A stretch of 11,806 nt of DNA from Halieaceae bacterium UBA6060. Lineage in GTDB: Bacteria > Pseudomonadota > Gammaproteobacteria > Pseudomonadales > Halieaceae. Below the pieces are notes generated by a model. The model did not search any database. It was not told where the DNA came from and saw only the letters and a program-made list of their open reading frames with translations. Every line of letters begins with the position of its first letter. The first letter of the stretch is position 1. The translations under genes were made by a program, and so were the position numbers. This document shows, one piece after another, positions 1 through 6,666 of this stretch. Where the stretch lies: positions 1 to 11,806 of the forward strand of contig DIYG01000114.1 of assembly GCA_002428935.1 (NCBI GenBank), written 5' to 3'.

Positions 1-128
1 TGGACCCTAACCAGGCGCCTAAATGAGAAAGGGTCACCCGTTAGGGTGGCCCTTTGTCATTTAAGGATGCGTTGATTCTCTGTTCCGTTAAGGCCATGTG
101 ACCGCGCCTGTTCACCGCAGGTGAACGG
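1..128. repeat. Structured intergenic repeat, copy A
   Basis: First of two diverged copies of one element. It opens with TGGACCCTAACCAGGCGCC (1-19), which matches 208-226 at 18 of 19 positions. A long hairpin follows (18-66), then AGGAT (64-68), TTCTCT (76-81) and GGCCATGTGA (92-101), and a last hairpin with stems 108-116 and 120-128. The same blocks occur in the same order and at nearly the same spacing in copy B, while the hairpin stems differ in sequence but keep their shape. The element may extend beyond the left window edge. Orientation and function are unknown; a dispersed REP/MITE-like repeat or a structured RNA are both possible. No open reading frame is convincing here. Confidence 0.6.
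18..66. terminator. Extended hairpin, terminator-like (copy A)
   Basis: The inner stem pairs 28-39 with 44-55 (12 bp, one G-T pair) around a GTTA loop. An outer stem pairs 18-26 with 57-66, with one internal mismatch and one bulged A. There is no clean T-run on the plus strand, so terminator activity is uncertain. It may instead be the structural core of the repeat. Confidence 0.4.
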
Positions 129-156
129 CAAGGAGGCGCCAACGGCGTCCCTCAGG

Positions 157-179
157 GATAGCGAGCACAGCTCGCTACC
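157..179. other. Hairpin between the two repeat copies
   Basis: Positions 157-166 pair with 170-179 around an ACA loop, with one mismatched pair. A competing short hairpin (TCCC 148-151 with GGGA 155-158) overlaps its left arm. The rest of 129-207 shows nothing recognisable, apart from another GGCGCC at 135-140. Confidence 0.35.
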
Positions 180-226
180 TGTAGTAGGTCACACCCATAA
201 AGAGGGGTGGACCCTCACCAGGCGCC

Positions 227-274
227 AAAAAGTAAAATCCCCTGTAGCTTCAGCTGCAGGGGATTTTGCTTTTT
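227..274. terminator. Strong bidirectional-type hairpin (copy B)
   Basis: A 15-bp stem (234-248 with 253-267, one G-T pair) closes a TTCA loop. AAAAAG (227-232) and CTTTTT (269-274) add an outer stem. Both strands carry T-rich sequence after the stem, so this could act as a rho-independent terminator in either direction. No gene ends immediately beside it on either strand inside the window. Confidence 0.6.
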
Positions 275-318
275 AGGATTGTGAGTTCTCTCCCACTACA
301 CCGGGTCCATGTGAGCGA

Positions 319-357
319 CCCTGCACCGAAGGTGCGGGGAGCTGGCGGAGCTTTTTT
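319..357 (+). terminator. Rho-independent terminator candidate
   Basis: Positions 319-327 pair with 331-339 (9 bp, GAA loop). A 4-bp AGCT stem (340-343 with 349-352) follows, and then a T-run at 352-357. The geometry fits a plus-strand terminator that would insulate the gene at 517 from upstream transcription. Confidence 0.5.
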
Positions 358-516
358 ATTGGGTGGTTTCTTTTTTTGGAATCGCAAATAGCCGTCCAGC
401 TTCCGCCAAGGTGCATGCGACTTGAGTACCATTGACTTCCGTATGGATATACAAGACGCTCCCAGCTCGAGCTATATTGACCGCACCTAAACCTTTCGAG
501 CTCGGGATCACGCTCT
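358..516 (+). promoter_or_regulatory. Leader region upstream of the zinc-finger gene
   Basis: There is no gene here. A TATATT box at 473-478 could be a -10 element and would give a leader of about 30 bases, but no good -35 lies at the right distance; TTGACT at 432-437 is too far away. No strong Shine-Dalgarno precedes the ATG at 517. A promoter for the 517-1685 gene pair is expected here, but its exact position is not established. Confidence 0.25.
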
Positions 517-1086
517 ATGCAAATGTGCCCACATCATCCGGAGCGTCCCGGTAACTTTGTTTGCTCTGTCTGCACTCGGTATTTTTGTGAAGAGTGTGTT
601 TCAGAGCGGTACTACCCACGCTTTGCCTATATTTGCCATCACTGTTCTGGTGAGAAACCTTTTGAACCTCCTCCCGAACCTGAGGCGAAAGAAGCTGAAG
701 AGCAGCTCGATGAGCGCGTACCCCTAAACGAAATCCTTCGTAGGTGGCTAGTACCCGGTATCGAATGGGTGGTTTTAGGGCTATGTTTGCTATTCGTCAT
801 CTACCGCGTATCAACGGTGTTTGAGCATTCCGTAGAGAAACTGGTGCTAGCGTCCGACGCCCCAGAAGACCTTGCTGTGTATTGCCTGGGTACGCTCGAC
901 AACCTCGAGTACCAGAACACCACGGCAACCTTCAGAGACATCCGAGCGGCTTGTCCATTTCCTTTGGAAGTTACGGAGGAAGACGGCTATGTGTTGGTGG
1001 TTTCGCCTGATGCCGACGCCTATGGCTTTATGGAGCTTGAGGTGGAGCTTAGCCCCGTGACGCTGACGATCATGGAGGATCTCTGA
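517..1086 (+). CDS. B-box-like zinc-finger protein with one membrane segment
   Basis: A 189-residue protein with no family name I can assign. Residues 1-43 carry a regular zinc-ligand pattern: C4-x2-H7, C16-x2-C19, C24-x2-C27 and C40-x2-C43 (H41 and H42 adjacent). This resembles a B-box/RING-like double zinc site. A proline- and glutamate-rich linker (about 44-72) leads to a single hydrophobic segment (about 80-101) preceded by R75-R76. That suggests a cytoplasmic zinc domain and an exported C-terminal half with C123 and C146. Its last codons contain the ribosome binding site of the pilin gene and the two genes overlap by one base, so they are very probably co-transcribed. A role in handling or regulating the pilin is inference from this linkage only. 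The start could also be ATG 523. Confidence 0.75.
   Translation: MQMCPHHPERPGNFVCSVCTRYFCEECVSERYYPRFAYICHHCSGEKPFEPPPEPEAKEAEEQLDERVPLNEILRRWLVPGIEWVVLGLCLLFVIYRVSTVFEHSVEKLVLASDAPEDLAVYCLGTLDNLEYQNTTATFRDIRAACPFPLEVTEEDGYVLVVSPDADAYGFMELEVELSPVTLTIMEDL
1074..1079 (+). promoter_or_regulatory. Shine-Dalgarno of the pilin gene
   Basis: GGAGGA lies six bases before the ATG at 1086 and inside the end of the preceding gene. This fixes the pilin start and supports translational coupling. Confidence 0.75.
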
Positions 1087-1685
1087 TGAGCGCAGTAAAG
1101 CCCACGCGTAGGTCTACGGTGCCCCCTAGCGTGGGTCGTAGCGGTGGCTTCACGCTTCTAGAGATCATGATGGTTATTGGTATCGTCGGGGTTCTGGCAT
1201 CCATCGCACTACCGGCTTACGTGTCCTACACGGAGCGTGCTCGCATGGTGGAAGTCACGGCGTTTATCGCTGAGGTTCACACGGCCCTTGCAGCGGAGTA
1301 CGCGTCAACAGGCGGTTTCCCTGACCAGTTGATGGGCAGCCAATCGCGAATAGCCGCGCGCCAGTCTGGGCAGCCCCGAGTCCGTCGCCAGGACAGTCGC
1401 GTCCCCGTTAGCAGTCCATTGATCGATCAGTATTACTACGAGTACAACCCACGGCGTAACTTTGCCTACGTAGCCATCCGCTTAAACCGAGACGAGGTTT
1501 CCGAGTGTCGGGGGCGCTGTATGATTCATCTTGCTGCGACGGAGGTTAACGATCAGCTACAGTTTTTTTGCGGACGCTGGAATCGTGCCTATTGGCGAGA
1601 TCCCTTCCCCCCGAAAACTATCGCTCGCGAATGCGGCACGTCGAATATCAATCGAGAGCTTCGCCGTTTACGTCGTCGGGGCTGA
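1086..1685 (+). CDS. Type IV pilin-like protein (PilE/PilA type)
   Basis: A 199-residue prepilin. The class III signal is clear: a basic leader (1-21) ends in G21, followed by F22-T-L-L-E26 with the invariant Glu at position +5. The hydrophobic helix runs to about 45 and ends in ALPAYVSYTERAR. The leader is long for a pilin. The C-terminal part has C141, C145, C162 and C183; FFCGRW (160-165) to ARECG (180-184) fits the disulfide-bounded D-region of type IV pilins, and C141-x3-C145 is an extra pair. After C183 there is a short arginine-rich tail (190-199) that overlaps the sfsA 3' end on the other strand. It would be processed by PilD and assembled in the envelope. It could be a minor pilin rather than the main subunit; no pil assembly genes lie nearby. 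Confidence 0.85.
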   Translation: MSAVKPTRRSTVPPSVGRSGGFTLLEIMMVIGIVGVLASIALPAYVSYTERARMVEVTAFIAEVHTALAAEYASTGGFPDQLMGSQSRIAARQSGQPRVRRQDSRVPVSSPLIDQYYYEYNPRRNFAYVAIRLNRDEVSECRGRCMIHLAATEVNDQLQFFCGRWNRAYWRDPFPPKTIARECGTSNINRELRRLRRRG

Positions 1686-2468
1686 TCGTTTTCCGCGACG
1701 TTTCCAGCCGGAGAATTTTTGCTCAGCCTCTTTGAACTGGCGCAGGCTTTTTGTGCTGTAGGGTGCCAATCGCACCGGTAGCAGACGGAGAAACCGAAAA
1801 CCCTCGATGCTCGGAGCAAATTGCACGGCTTTGAAGCGCACTCCTTTGCGGGCGGCTTCTCTTGCCGCCGCCGCGAACTCGGGGTCGTGTAGATCGCTTG
1901 GTGCCACGAAGCGCGCGTCGTCTCTCTGCACGATAAACAGTACGGTGGCTCGCTGTCCTTGGCTTACACACTGGCTGAGTTCGCGAAGGTGCCCGGTGGC
2001 TCGAGCGCTGACTGAATCTGGGAAATACGCGCCCCCGTCGGGGTACACCAGGTGACAGTTCTTGACCTCAACGTAGTGCTCGTTGCGCTTACTTTTCAGG
2101 AGCAGGTCAACGCGTGAATTCTCTCCGTAGCGGACTTCGCGCTTCAGTTCAGAGAATCGTTTCAATCCCGGTACCTGGCGTTTGCGCACAACGGTCTCGG
2201 CCAGAAGATTGGGTATCTGCGTGTTGACGCCAATGATCGTATCGCCGATTTCTAGCATTTCTAGGGTGTAGCGTAGCTTGCGGGTGGACTCGGGAGGGAC
2301 CTGAGATACCCACGCCCGACAACCCGGCCGTATGAGTCCTTCCATGCGACCAGTGTTGACGCAGTGGGCGTCGACCACCTTACCGCCCAGGGATACCTCA
2401 GCGATGAAGCGGTCGTAGCGGGCTATGAAACGCGCTTCGTATAGCGGTTTTGGGTGGGAGATTAGCAT
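1668..2468 (-). CDS. sfsA: SfsA family protein
   Basis: A 266-residue SfsA homolog. In E. coli the gene is known as a stimulator of sugar fermentation genes, and the family combines an OB-like DNA-binding region with a nuclease-like fold; the molecular role is unsettled. Conserved blocks are visible: HCVNTGRM (35-42), S118-R-V-D121 with E134-V-K136 (nuclease-like acidic/Lys set), and FPDSVSARATGHLREL (149-164). Homology to the E. coli protein ends near LPVRL (230-234). The remaining 32 residues form a basic extension of unknown role. The gene converges on the pilin gene and overlaps its last 18 bases. It is not next to dksA, its partner in enterics. The start is the first ATG; no Shine-Dalgarno is seen, but a -10-like box lies six bases upstream. 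Confidence 0.93.
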   Translation of the reverse strand: MLISHPKPLYEARFIARYDRFIAEVSLGGKVVDAHCVNTGRMEGLIRPGCRAWVSQVPPESTRKLRYTLEMLEIGDTIIGVNTQIPNLLAETVVRKRQVPGLKRFSELKREVRYGENSRVDLLLKSKRNEHYVEVKNCHLVYPDGGAYFPDSVSARATGHLRELSQCVSQGQRATVLFIVQRDDARFVAPSDLHDPEFAAAAREAARKGVRFKAVQFAPSIEGFRFLRLLPVRLAPYSTKSLRQFKEAEQKFSGWKRRGKRSAPTT

Positions 2469-2474
2469 TTGTAC

Positions 2475-2480
2475 ATGCTA
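2475..2480 (-). promoter_or_regulatory. -10-like box of sfsA, possibly leaderless
   Basis: TAGCAT on the minus strand is followed by six bases (GTACAA) and then the sfsA ATG. Transcription starting about seven bases after the box would begin at the start codon. No -35 match is visible at the standard distance. Confidence 0.35.
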
Positions 2481-2668
2481 GCTTCGGAGGTCGTATAGCC
2501 GCGAGGCCCAACTGCTCTTGATGAGAAAAATGGCTACTGCCTATTTATCGTTGTACCAACCCGGTCTGGTTAGCGTTTCAGATTCAATCGATAGACGCGT
2601 TACTGCGAAATGCCCAGCATAGGGTAAAACACACAGCGGTCGTAGAAAGATCGAGGAATGCCTTCTAA

Positions 2669-2699
2669 AGCTAGGAGCGACTCAAAGGCGCTCCTAGCT
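2669..2699 (-). terminator. Hairpin terminator of the lipoprotein gene
   Basis: A perfect 11-bp inverted repeat (2669-2679 with 2689-2699) with a 9-base loop lies about 40 bases past the stop of the minus-strand lipoprotein gene. The downstream T-stretch is short (TTTAGAAGG), so efficiency is uncertain. The rest of 2469-2738 shows no gene. Confidence 0.5.
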
Positions 2700-2738
2700 A
2701 TCGTCCTCAAGATTTTCTCGCCGCAGGCTACCCAATCC

Positions 2739-5180
2739 CTAGGGATCGTTTGGAACATTCTTGAAGGTTACACAGCGGAATGATCTAACCAAAGATGAGC
2801 CTGAAGCGTCTGGCCCCTGGGCGAAGACTTCAAGTTGTCCACCGGTACCGATAGCAGGGTCGTTCGGGTCCGCATTCTCCACGCGTGCTGGGATGCCAAA
2901 AGCCCCGGGGCTTGAGGAGTCCGGCACGATGAACTCGTCGCCGGTCAGTAGGGTGCACGCATCACCCGTGGTGTTCACGGTTACAACAGTACCCGCTCCG
3001 GGAGCATTGTTGAAAAGGTCGGCGATATAGATGAAGTGTAGAAAGCCCTCACTGATCGTATCAGTCGCGATATTGGGGGTGTTACGAGTGTCCGCGGCCA
3101 GAGCAGTAAGATTGCCGTCCAGGGCCGAAAGCGTGAGCACCAGATTGTCGCGGACATTGACCAACTCGCGTGAGCAGAACACGCCATCGCCTTCGGGAGG
3201 ACATAGGCTTCCGTTGTAGACACCTTCCCCAGTATTGGGATCGATGTTCAGGCTGTATAGACCATCCCCGTTGAAATCCACAAACTCTTCTTCAAGGCCT
3301 GCGGCTTCGCAGTTCTCCGCAGAGCTTGGTGGTTGCGGACAATTTGGACCTTCGAATGGCGTATAAACACCGTCTTCGTTGTGATCAGTGAAAGCCTCTG
3401 GAAGGTTTTCAAAGATCTCGCCTTCGTCGTAGAGCCCGTTGCCATTGGCGTCTATGAAGAATTCCTCGCCGACGGCGGTTACCGTAACGGTACTTCGCAT
3501 ACCACGGATAGCGCCCAGGTCATCAGGACACGGCCCGAAGGAACCTGTGTGCGATGGGCAGGCGTAGTCATTGTCATCCTCAATGGTTTGGATCAGGTCT
3601 TGATTGAACACGGGCAAACGCGGAGCCTGGCTTATCCAAAGAACTGTACAGGTGCCTCGAAGAGGGGGGGTTGTATTGCGTAGATCTTGGAATCGGGCAC
3701 CGTTACTGATGCCGGTTAAGCAAGAGGAGTCAATGGCTCCATACTCTGTAGTAAATACCGCGCTCGTGCCGTCCGCCACCGGATTATTAAACTTATCGGC
3801 CATTCGTACGGTAATTGCTACGGAGATGCCATCGATATCGCGCGCATCCGGGACTCGAAACACCTCTGTCGACATGCTTATGGAGTTTTGGTCGGGTAAG
3901 CCGGTACCAATCACAATTTGATTGGAAGTTGCCGACTGCAACTGCGAAGCACCGGAGCTTCCAGAGGCATCAAATGATGCTGTGACCAGGGTCGCAGTCG
4001 CGACATTCCCTGCCAGCACATCGACAGTCACAAGACCACTGGGGTCAGATACCGCTGATTCACTGGACAAAGTAATCCCGCCCAGAGAGTTAGTAAGGGC
4101 AAAAGTTACCTCAACACCAGCGAGGGGCGTACGGCTTGCCAGTTCCAAATACCCGGGTTGCCCTGGCTGTGGATCACCTGCTTCTAAAACGACCGGTTCC
4201 TCTAGAACTTCAAAGGTGATCGTCGCAACTTCGGGGCGGCCAGGACCGCCGGTGCCTTTGAGCGCTATGATGGTTCGATCAGACCCCTCTTCACCCTCAG
4301 AGGGCTCGGAGGTTACGTAGCCGATGAAATTGGCGTCACGGCCCGCGATGGTGACCATCGCTGATGCGCTGGTATCTCCATCGATGAGCGTGGCTCCCAA
4401 TTCGTCTTCCGTTTCACAACTACCCGCCAAATACTCGGCGCTGGCGAGACCGTCGACGGTCTCCACGGTCAGGGTGGATGAGCCGTCATTGGCATCACCG
4501 ATCTCACGGAAGGACGCGAGTCCACTCAAGGAGCAGGCGCTGCTCAGACGCACCTGCTGCGGGGCCGTGACCGGTGTGCCTGTTTCATCCACAACGGCAA
4601 CCCGGACCACAGCGCTGCCCCGGAACGAAAGGGTGTCGCTGCTCAAGCCAATCTGTCCTGGGATGAAGGTGGTTCCATCGAAGAAGCCGAGGGTAAAGCC
4701 AGAGCCCGAGATATTCACTCCGATGGTCGCAGACACCTGGCCCGCTGGGCTTTGTACGGTAACGGTGATCGTATCAGCGCCTAGGGTGTTGCCCGCCTGA
4801 ACTTCCAGGGTTGCGAGGCCATCTGCATCCGTTAGGGCCTGACCGTTATCGGGGGCTATGGCGGCGAAATCCGCGGTGCCCGTGACCACCACGCCTTCTA
4901 CCGGCTCTTCATTACGATTGTCTTCCCTGACGATAACTCGCAGGGTTGCAGGAAAAGTCTGGGTAACTTCCGTGGTGGGATTGCCATCGGCATCTACAAG
5001 GGATAGCGCAATCGTGTAAGACGTCTGGTTTCCGTTGCCGTCGTCGGGGAGAAAACCGCCGCCCCCACCACCGCCGCCACCGCAGGCGCTGAGCAAGGTA
5101 AAGCAGGCTGTAGTTAGGATGCCGGTAAGCGCGCGAAATGTACGCGACCGACTAGGCAGTATGCGAAGGCCCATCATCAT
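2739..5180 (-). CDS. Large lipoprotein with Ig-like regions and EF-hand-like calcium loops
   Basis: An 813-residue exported protein. A basic N-terminus and hydrophobic stretch (about 16-32) end in lipobox L30-S-A-C33, so C33 should be lipidated; nine glycines (34-42) follow as a flexible tether. At least three regions look like bacterial Ig-like (Big/invasin type) beta domains: about 52-155, 168-280 and 317-405, with LTDADGLATLEVQAG as a typical motif. Less clear ones lie at about 432-520 and 675-800. Between the last two is an insertion with calcium-loop motifs: D577-A-N-G-N-G-L-Y-D-E-G-E588 (a near-perfect EF-hand loop), D599-x-N-x-D-G to E610, and a degenerate D635-x-N-x-D-G. Ten cysteines fall after residue 486. 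A surface adhesive or structural role is inferred. GGGGA (5186-5190) precedes three successive ATGs, so the start could be either of the first two. Confidence 0.8.
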   Translation of the reverse strand: MMMGLRILPSRSRTFRALTGILTTACFTLLSACGGGGGGGGGFLPDDGNGNQTSYTIALSLVDADGNPTTEVTQTFPATLRVIVREDNRNEEPVEGVVVTGTADFAAIAPDNGQALTDADGLATLEVQAGNTLGADTITVTVQSPAGQVSATIGVNISGSGFTLGFFDGTTFIPGQIGLSSDTLSFRGSAVVRVAVVDETGTPVTAPQQVRLSSACSLSGLASFREIGDANDGSSTLTVETVDGLASAEYLAGSCETEDELGATLIDGDTSASAMVTIAGRDANFIGYVTSEPSEGEEGSDRTIIALKGTGGPGRPEVATITFEVLEEPVVLEAGDPQPGQPGYLELASRTPLAGVEVTFALTNSLGGITLSSESAVSDPSGLVTVDVLAGNVATATLVTASFDASGSSGASQLQSATSNQIVIGTGLPDQNSISMSTEVFRVPDARDIDGISVAITVRMADKFNNPVADGTSAVFTTEYGAIDSSCLTGISNGARFQDLRNTTPPLRGTCTVLWISQAPRLPVFNQDLIQTIEDDNDYACPSHTGSFGPCPDDLGAIRGMRSTVTVTAVGEEFFIDANGNGLYDEGEIFENLPEAFTDHNEDGVYTPFEGPNCPQPPSSAENCEAAGLEEEFVDFNGDGLYSLNIDPNTGEGVYNGSLCPPEGDGVFCSRELVNVRDNLVLTLSALDGNLTALAADTRNTPNIATDTISEGFLHFIYIADLFNNAPGAGTVVTVNTTGDACTLLTGDEFIVPDSSSPGAFGIPARVENADPNDPAIGTGGQLEVFAQGPDASGSSLVRSFRCVTFKNVPNDP

Positions 5181-5267
5181 TATCGTCCCCTTTGGGACCA
5201 GCCGCTCCGCTCTTCTGGCGGTACCGGACCGCTCCCACTCCCGCTGGTATGGCTAATTTGTGTCGAC

Positions 5268-5294
5268 AGGCTACCACAAAAGGGGCACTGTCAA
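5268..5294 (-). promoter_or_regulatory. Possible promoter of the lipoprotein gene
   Basis: A perfect TTGACA on the minus strand (5294-5289) is followed after 15 bases by a poor -10, TAGCCT (5273-5268). It would give a leader of about 80-90 bases. The spacing and -10 are weak, so this is only a candidate. The gap 5181-5366 holds no gene and no clear terminator for the transporter gene. Confidence 0.25.
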
Positions 5295-5366
5295 AGAAAA
5301 AAATCATAAATAACATGGCCATAGAGCCATATTGTAACTTTTTACACAAACACGAGTCTGGCGCCC

Positions 5367-6593
5367 CTAAAACGGAACAAGGCTGATCAGCTTGTTGCCG
5401 CCAAGGCTCACTGCGATTAAAAGCACCACACCTGCTACCAGATTACTCCACAGCCCGTTCGCTGCGTCACCCAGATATCGCCGTTGGTTCATCAGCCAGA
5501 GCAGGATTCCAGCAATTATCGGCAACATCAGACCGTTGGCTGCCTGGGCAAATACGATGAGGGTGAGGGGTTTGATACCCAGGGCAGCGAATACCGTGCC
5601 GGTGATCACCACCAACAGCGCAACGATGCGAAATTCGCGCCCCTTCAGGGAGTCGTCCAAACCGAGAGATCCGCATACCGCGTAGGCCGCCGCCAGGGGT
5701 GCGGTCACGGAACTGGTAAGGCCGGCGGCGAACAACCCAACGGCAAACACATAGCGACCGCTTGGCCCAAGGACGGGGTCGAGGCTGCTGGACAACCCAT
5801 CGGGGGAAAAAGCGACTCCCTGGGTAAAGAATGTCACGGCGGCGATACTCACTAGGGCAAGGGTGATCAGTCCGCCCAAACCGATGGACATGAAAGTATC
5901 GACCCGCGCGGCGGTAAGGGCTTCCTGGCGGTTTGGATGATCCGCCCAGCGATCGCGCGCTGCATTGGCCTGGAGAAAGAGATTGTAGGGGACCACAGTG
6001 GTGCCGATGAGAGCGATCACGGTGGTAATGGAGCCTTTCGGAAGGGACGGTACCAGCAGACCTCGGAATAGCTCAGACCAGACCGGAGCCAAGAGTAGGC
6101 CCGTTAACACAAATACGCCGCTCATGATTAGCACCAGAGCGACTAGCACCCGCTCCAGGTGGCGATAGGCGGGCAGGAACAACAAGAATCCTGCAATGCC
6201 GCCAATCAGCAGCGCCCATCGCTGTCCATCCATGGGAGACACGCTCTGAAGTGCCAGGGCGGCACCGGCGATATTTCCCGACTCGTAGGCCATATTGCCC
6301 AGGCCGATGGCTGCGATCACCAGGACGATGGCCAGACGACCGACCCAGCGCCCACCAAGGGCCAAACGAAGGGTGGTTGCCAGCCCGTTCCCCGTAACCA
6401 GCGCTTGCCGCACACTCATTTCCTGGAGGCTGATGGTGGCAAACACGGAAAACAGCAGAGCCCAAAGCAAGACATAGCCGAAATGGGCGCCTGCGGCACT
6501 GGCCGTGGCGATGGTCCCGGGGCCTACAAAGGCTGCGGTCACCAGAAGACCGGGACCAAAGCCCCATTTTTTGGGCACCGCCTGCTGCGCCAT
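5367..6593 (-). CDS. NRAMP-family transporter with non-canonical metal site
   Basis: A 408-residue, highly hydrophobic membrane protein of the SLC11/NRAMP family, with about 11 likely transmembrane segments. The overall pattern is preserved: TM1 motif at 24-27, QEMSVRQALVTG (57-68), GNMAYESGNIAG (99-110), TM6 motif at 201-204, and AQAANGLMLP (349-358). The metal-binding residues are not the usual ones. TM1 has G24-P-G-T27 where canonical transporters have D-P-G-N, and TM6 has V201-P-Y-N204 where they have M-P-H-N. In studied NRAMPs those Asp, Asn and Met side chains bind Mn2+/Fe2+. The substrate therefore cannot be transferred from the family: Mg2+ (as in NRAMP-related Mg transporters), another ion, or no divalent ion are all open. 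The gene is divergent from the glycosyltransferase, with 73 bases between. Confidence 0.88.
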   Translation of the reverse strand: MAQQAVPKKWGFGPGLLVTAAFVGPGTIATASAAGAHFGYVLLWALLFSVFATISLQEMSVRQALVTGNGLATTLRLALGGRWVGRLAIVLVIAAIGLGNMAYESGNIAGAALALQSVSPMDGQRWALLIGGIAGFLLFLPAYRHLERVLVALVLIMSGVFVLTGLLLAPVWSELFRGLLVPSLPKGSITTVIALIGTTVVPYNLFLQANAARDRWADHPNRQEALTAARVDTFMSIGLGGLITLALVSIAAVTFFTQGVAFSPDGLSSSLDPVLGPSGRYVFAVGLFAAGLTSSVTAPLAAAYAVCGSLGLDDSLKGREFRIVALLVVITGTVFAALGIKPLTLIVFAQAANGLMLPIIAGILLWLMNQRRYLGDAANGLWSNLVAGVVLLIAVSLGGNKLISLVPF

Positions 6594-6650
6594 AGAGTGT
6601 ACTCGTCGGGCCGTTAAGGAATCTCGGTGCTGCGGGCACCGGCGGTCTGC

Positions 6651-6659
6651 TGCTAGTAT
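6651..6659 (+). promoter_or_regulatory. Extended -10 box of the glycosyltransferase gene
   Basis: TGCTAGTAT matches an extended -10 (TGnTANNNT) and sits seven bases before the ATG at 6667. No -35 match or Shine-Dalgarno is apparent, so a leaderless transcript starting at or next to the ATG is likely. Confidence 0.45.
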
Positions 6660-6666
6660 CCGCGCG

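Larger units (their letters stand above)
208..357. repeat. Structured intergenic repeat, copy B
   Basis: Second copy of the element at 1-128. It has TGGACCCTCACCAGGCGCC (208-226), a hairpin (227-274), AGGAT (275-279), TTCTCT (286-291), GGTCCATGTGA (304-314) and a final hairpin (319-339) running into six Ts (352-357). Block offsets from the copy start are 78 for TTCTCT and 99 for CCATGTGA, against 75 and 93 in copy A. The hairpin stem sequences are unrelated between copies although their position and tetraloop size agree. That points to conserved structure more than conserved sequence. Confidence 0.6.

Noticed and set aside
208..226. CTCACCA looks like a tRNA 3' end, and the 19-base direct repeats look like att sites
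   Set aside because: No matching acceptor 5' strand or T-arm is found upstream, no integrase is nearby, and the similarity between copies extends well beyond the 19 bases.
250..432. Minus-strand open frame of 60 codons
   Set aside because: It spans the strong hairpin and T-runs of repeat copy B, has no ribosome site and has a low-complexity Lys/Pro composition; most likely chance reading of the repeat.
3922..4800. Plus-strand frames opposite the lipoprotein gene
   Set aside because: They are Ser/Thr/Pro-rich mirror readings of the Ig-like coding sequence; no start signals were seen.
5035..5095. Possible slippage tract at the polyglycine codons
   Set aside because: The nine Gly codons vary (GGT, GGC, GGG) and form no long single-base run, and the frame is intact through the lipobox.
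5300..5366. Transporter terminator candidate (weak ATGGC/GCCAT hairpin)
   Set aside because: The stem is only five base pairs and the T-run lies too far from it on the minus strand.
6505..6666. N-terminal extension of the glycosyltransferase frame
   Set aside because: It overlaps the transporter gene and the extended -10 box, and its residues do not resemble a GT2 N-terminus.
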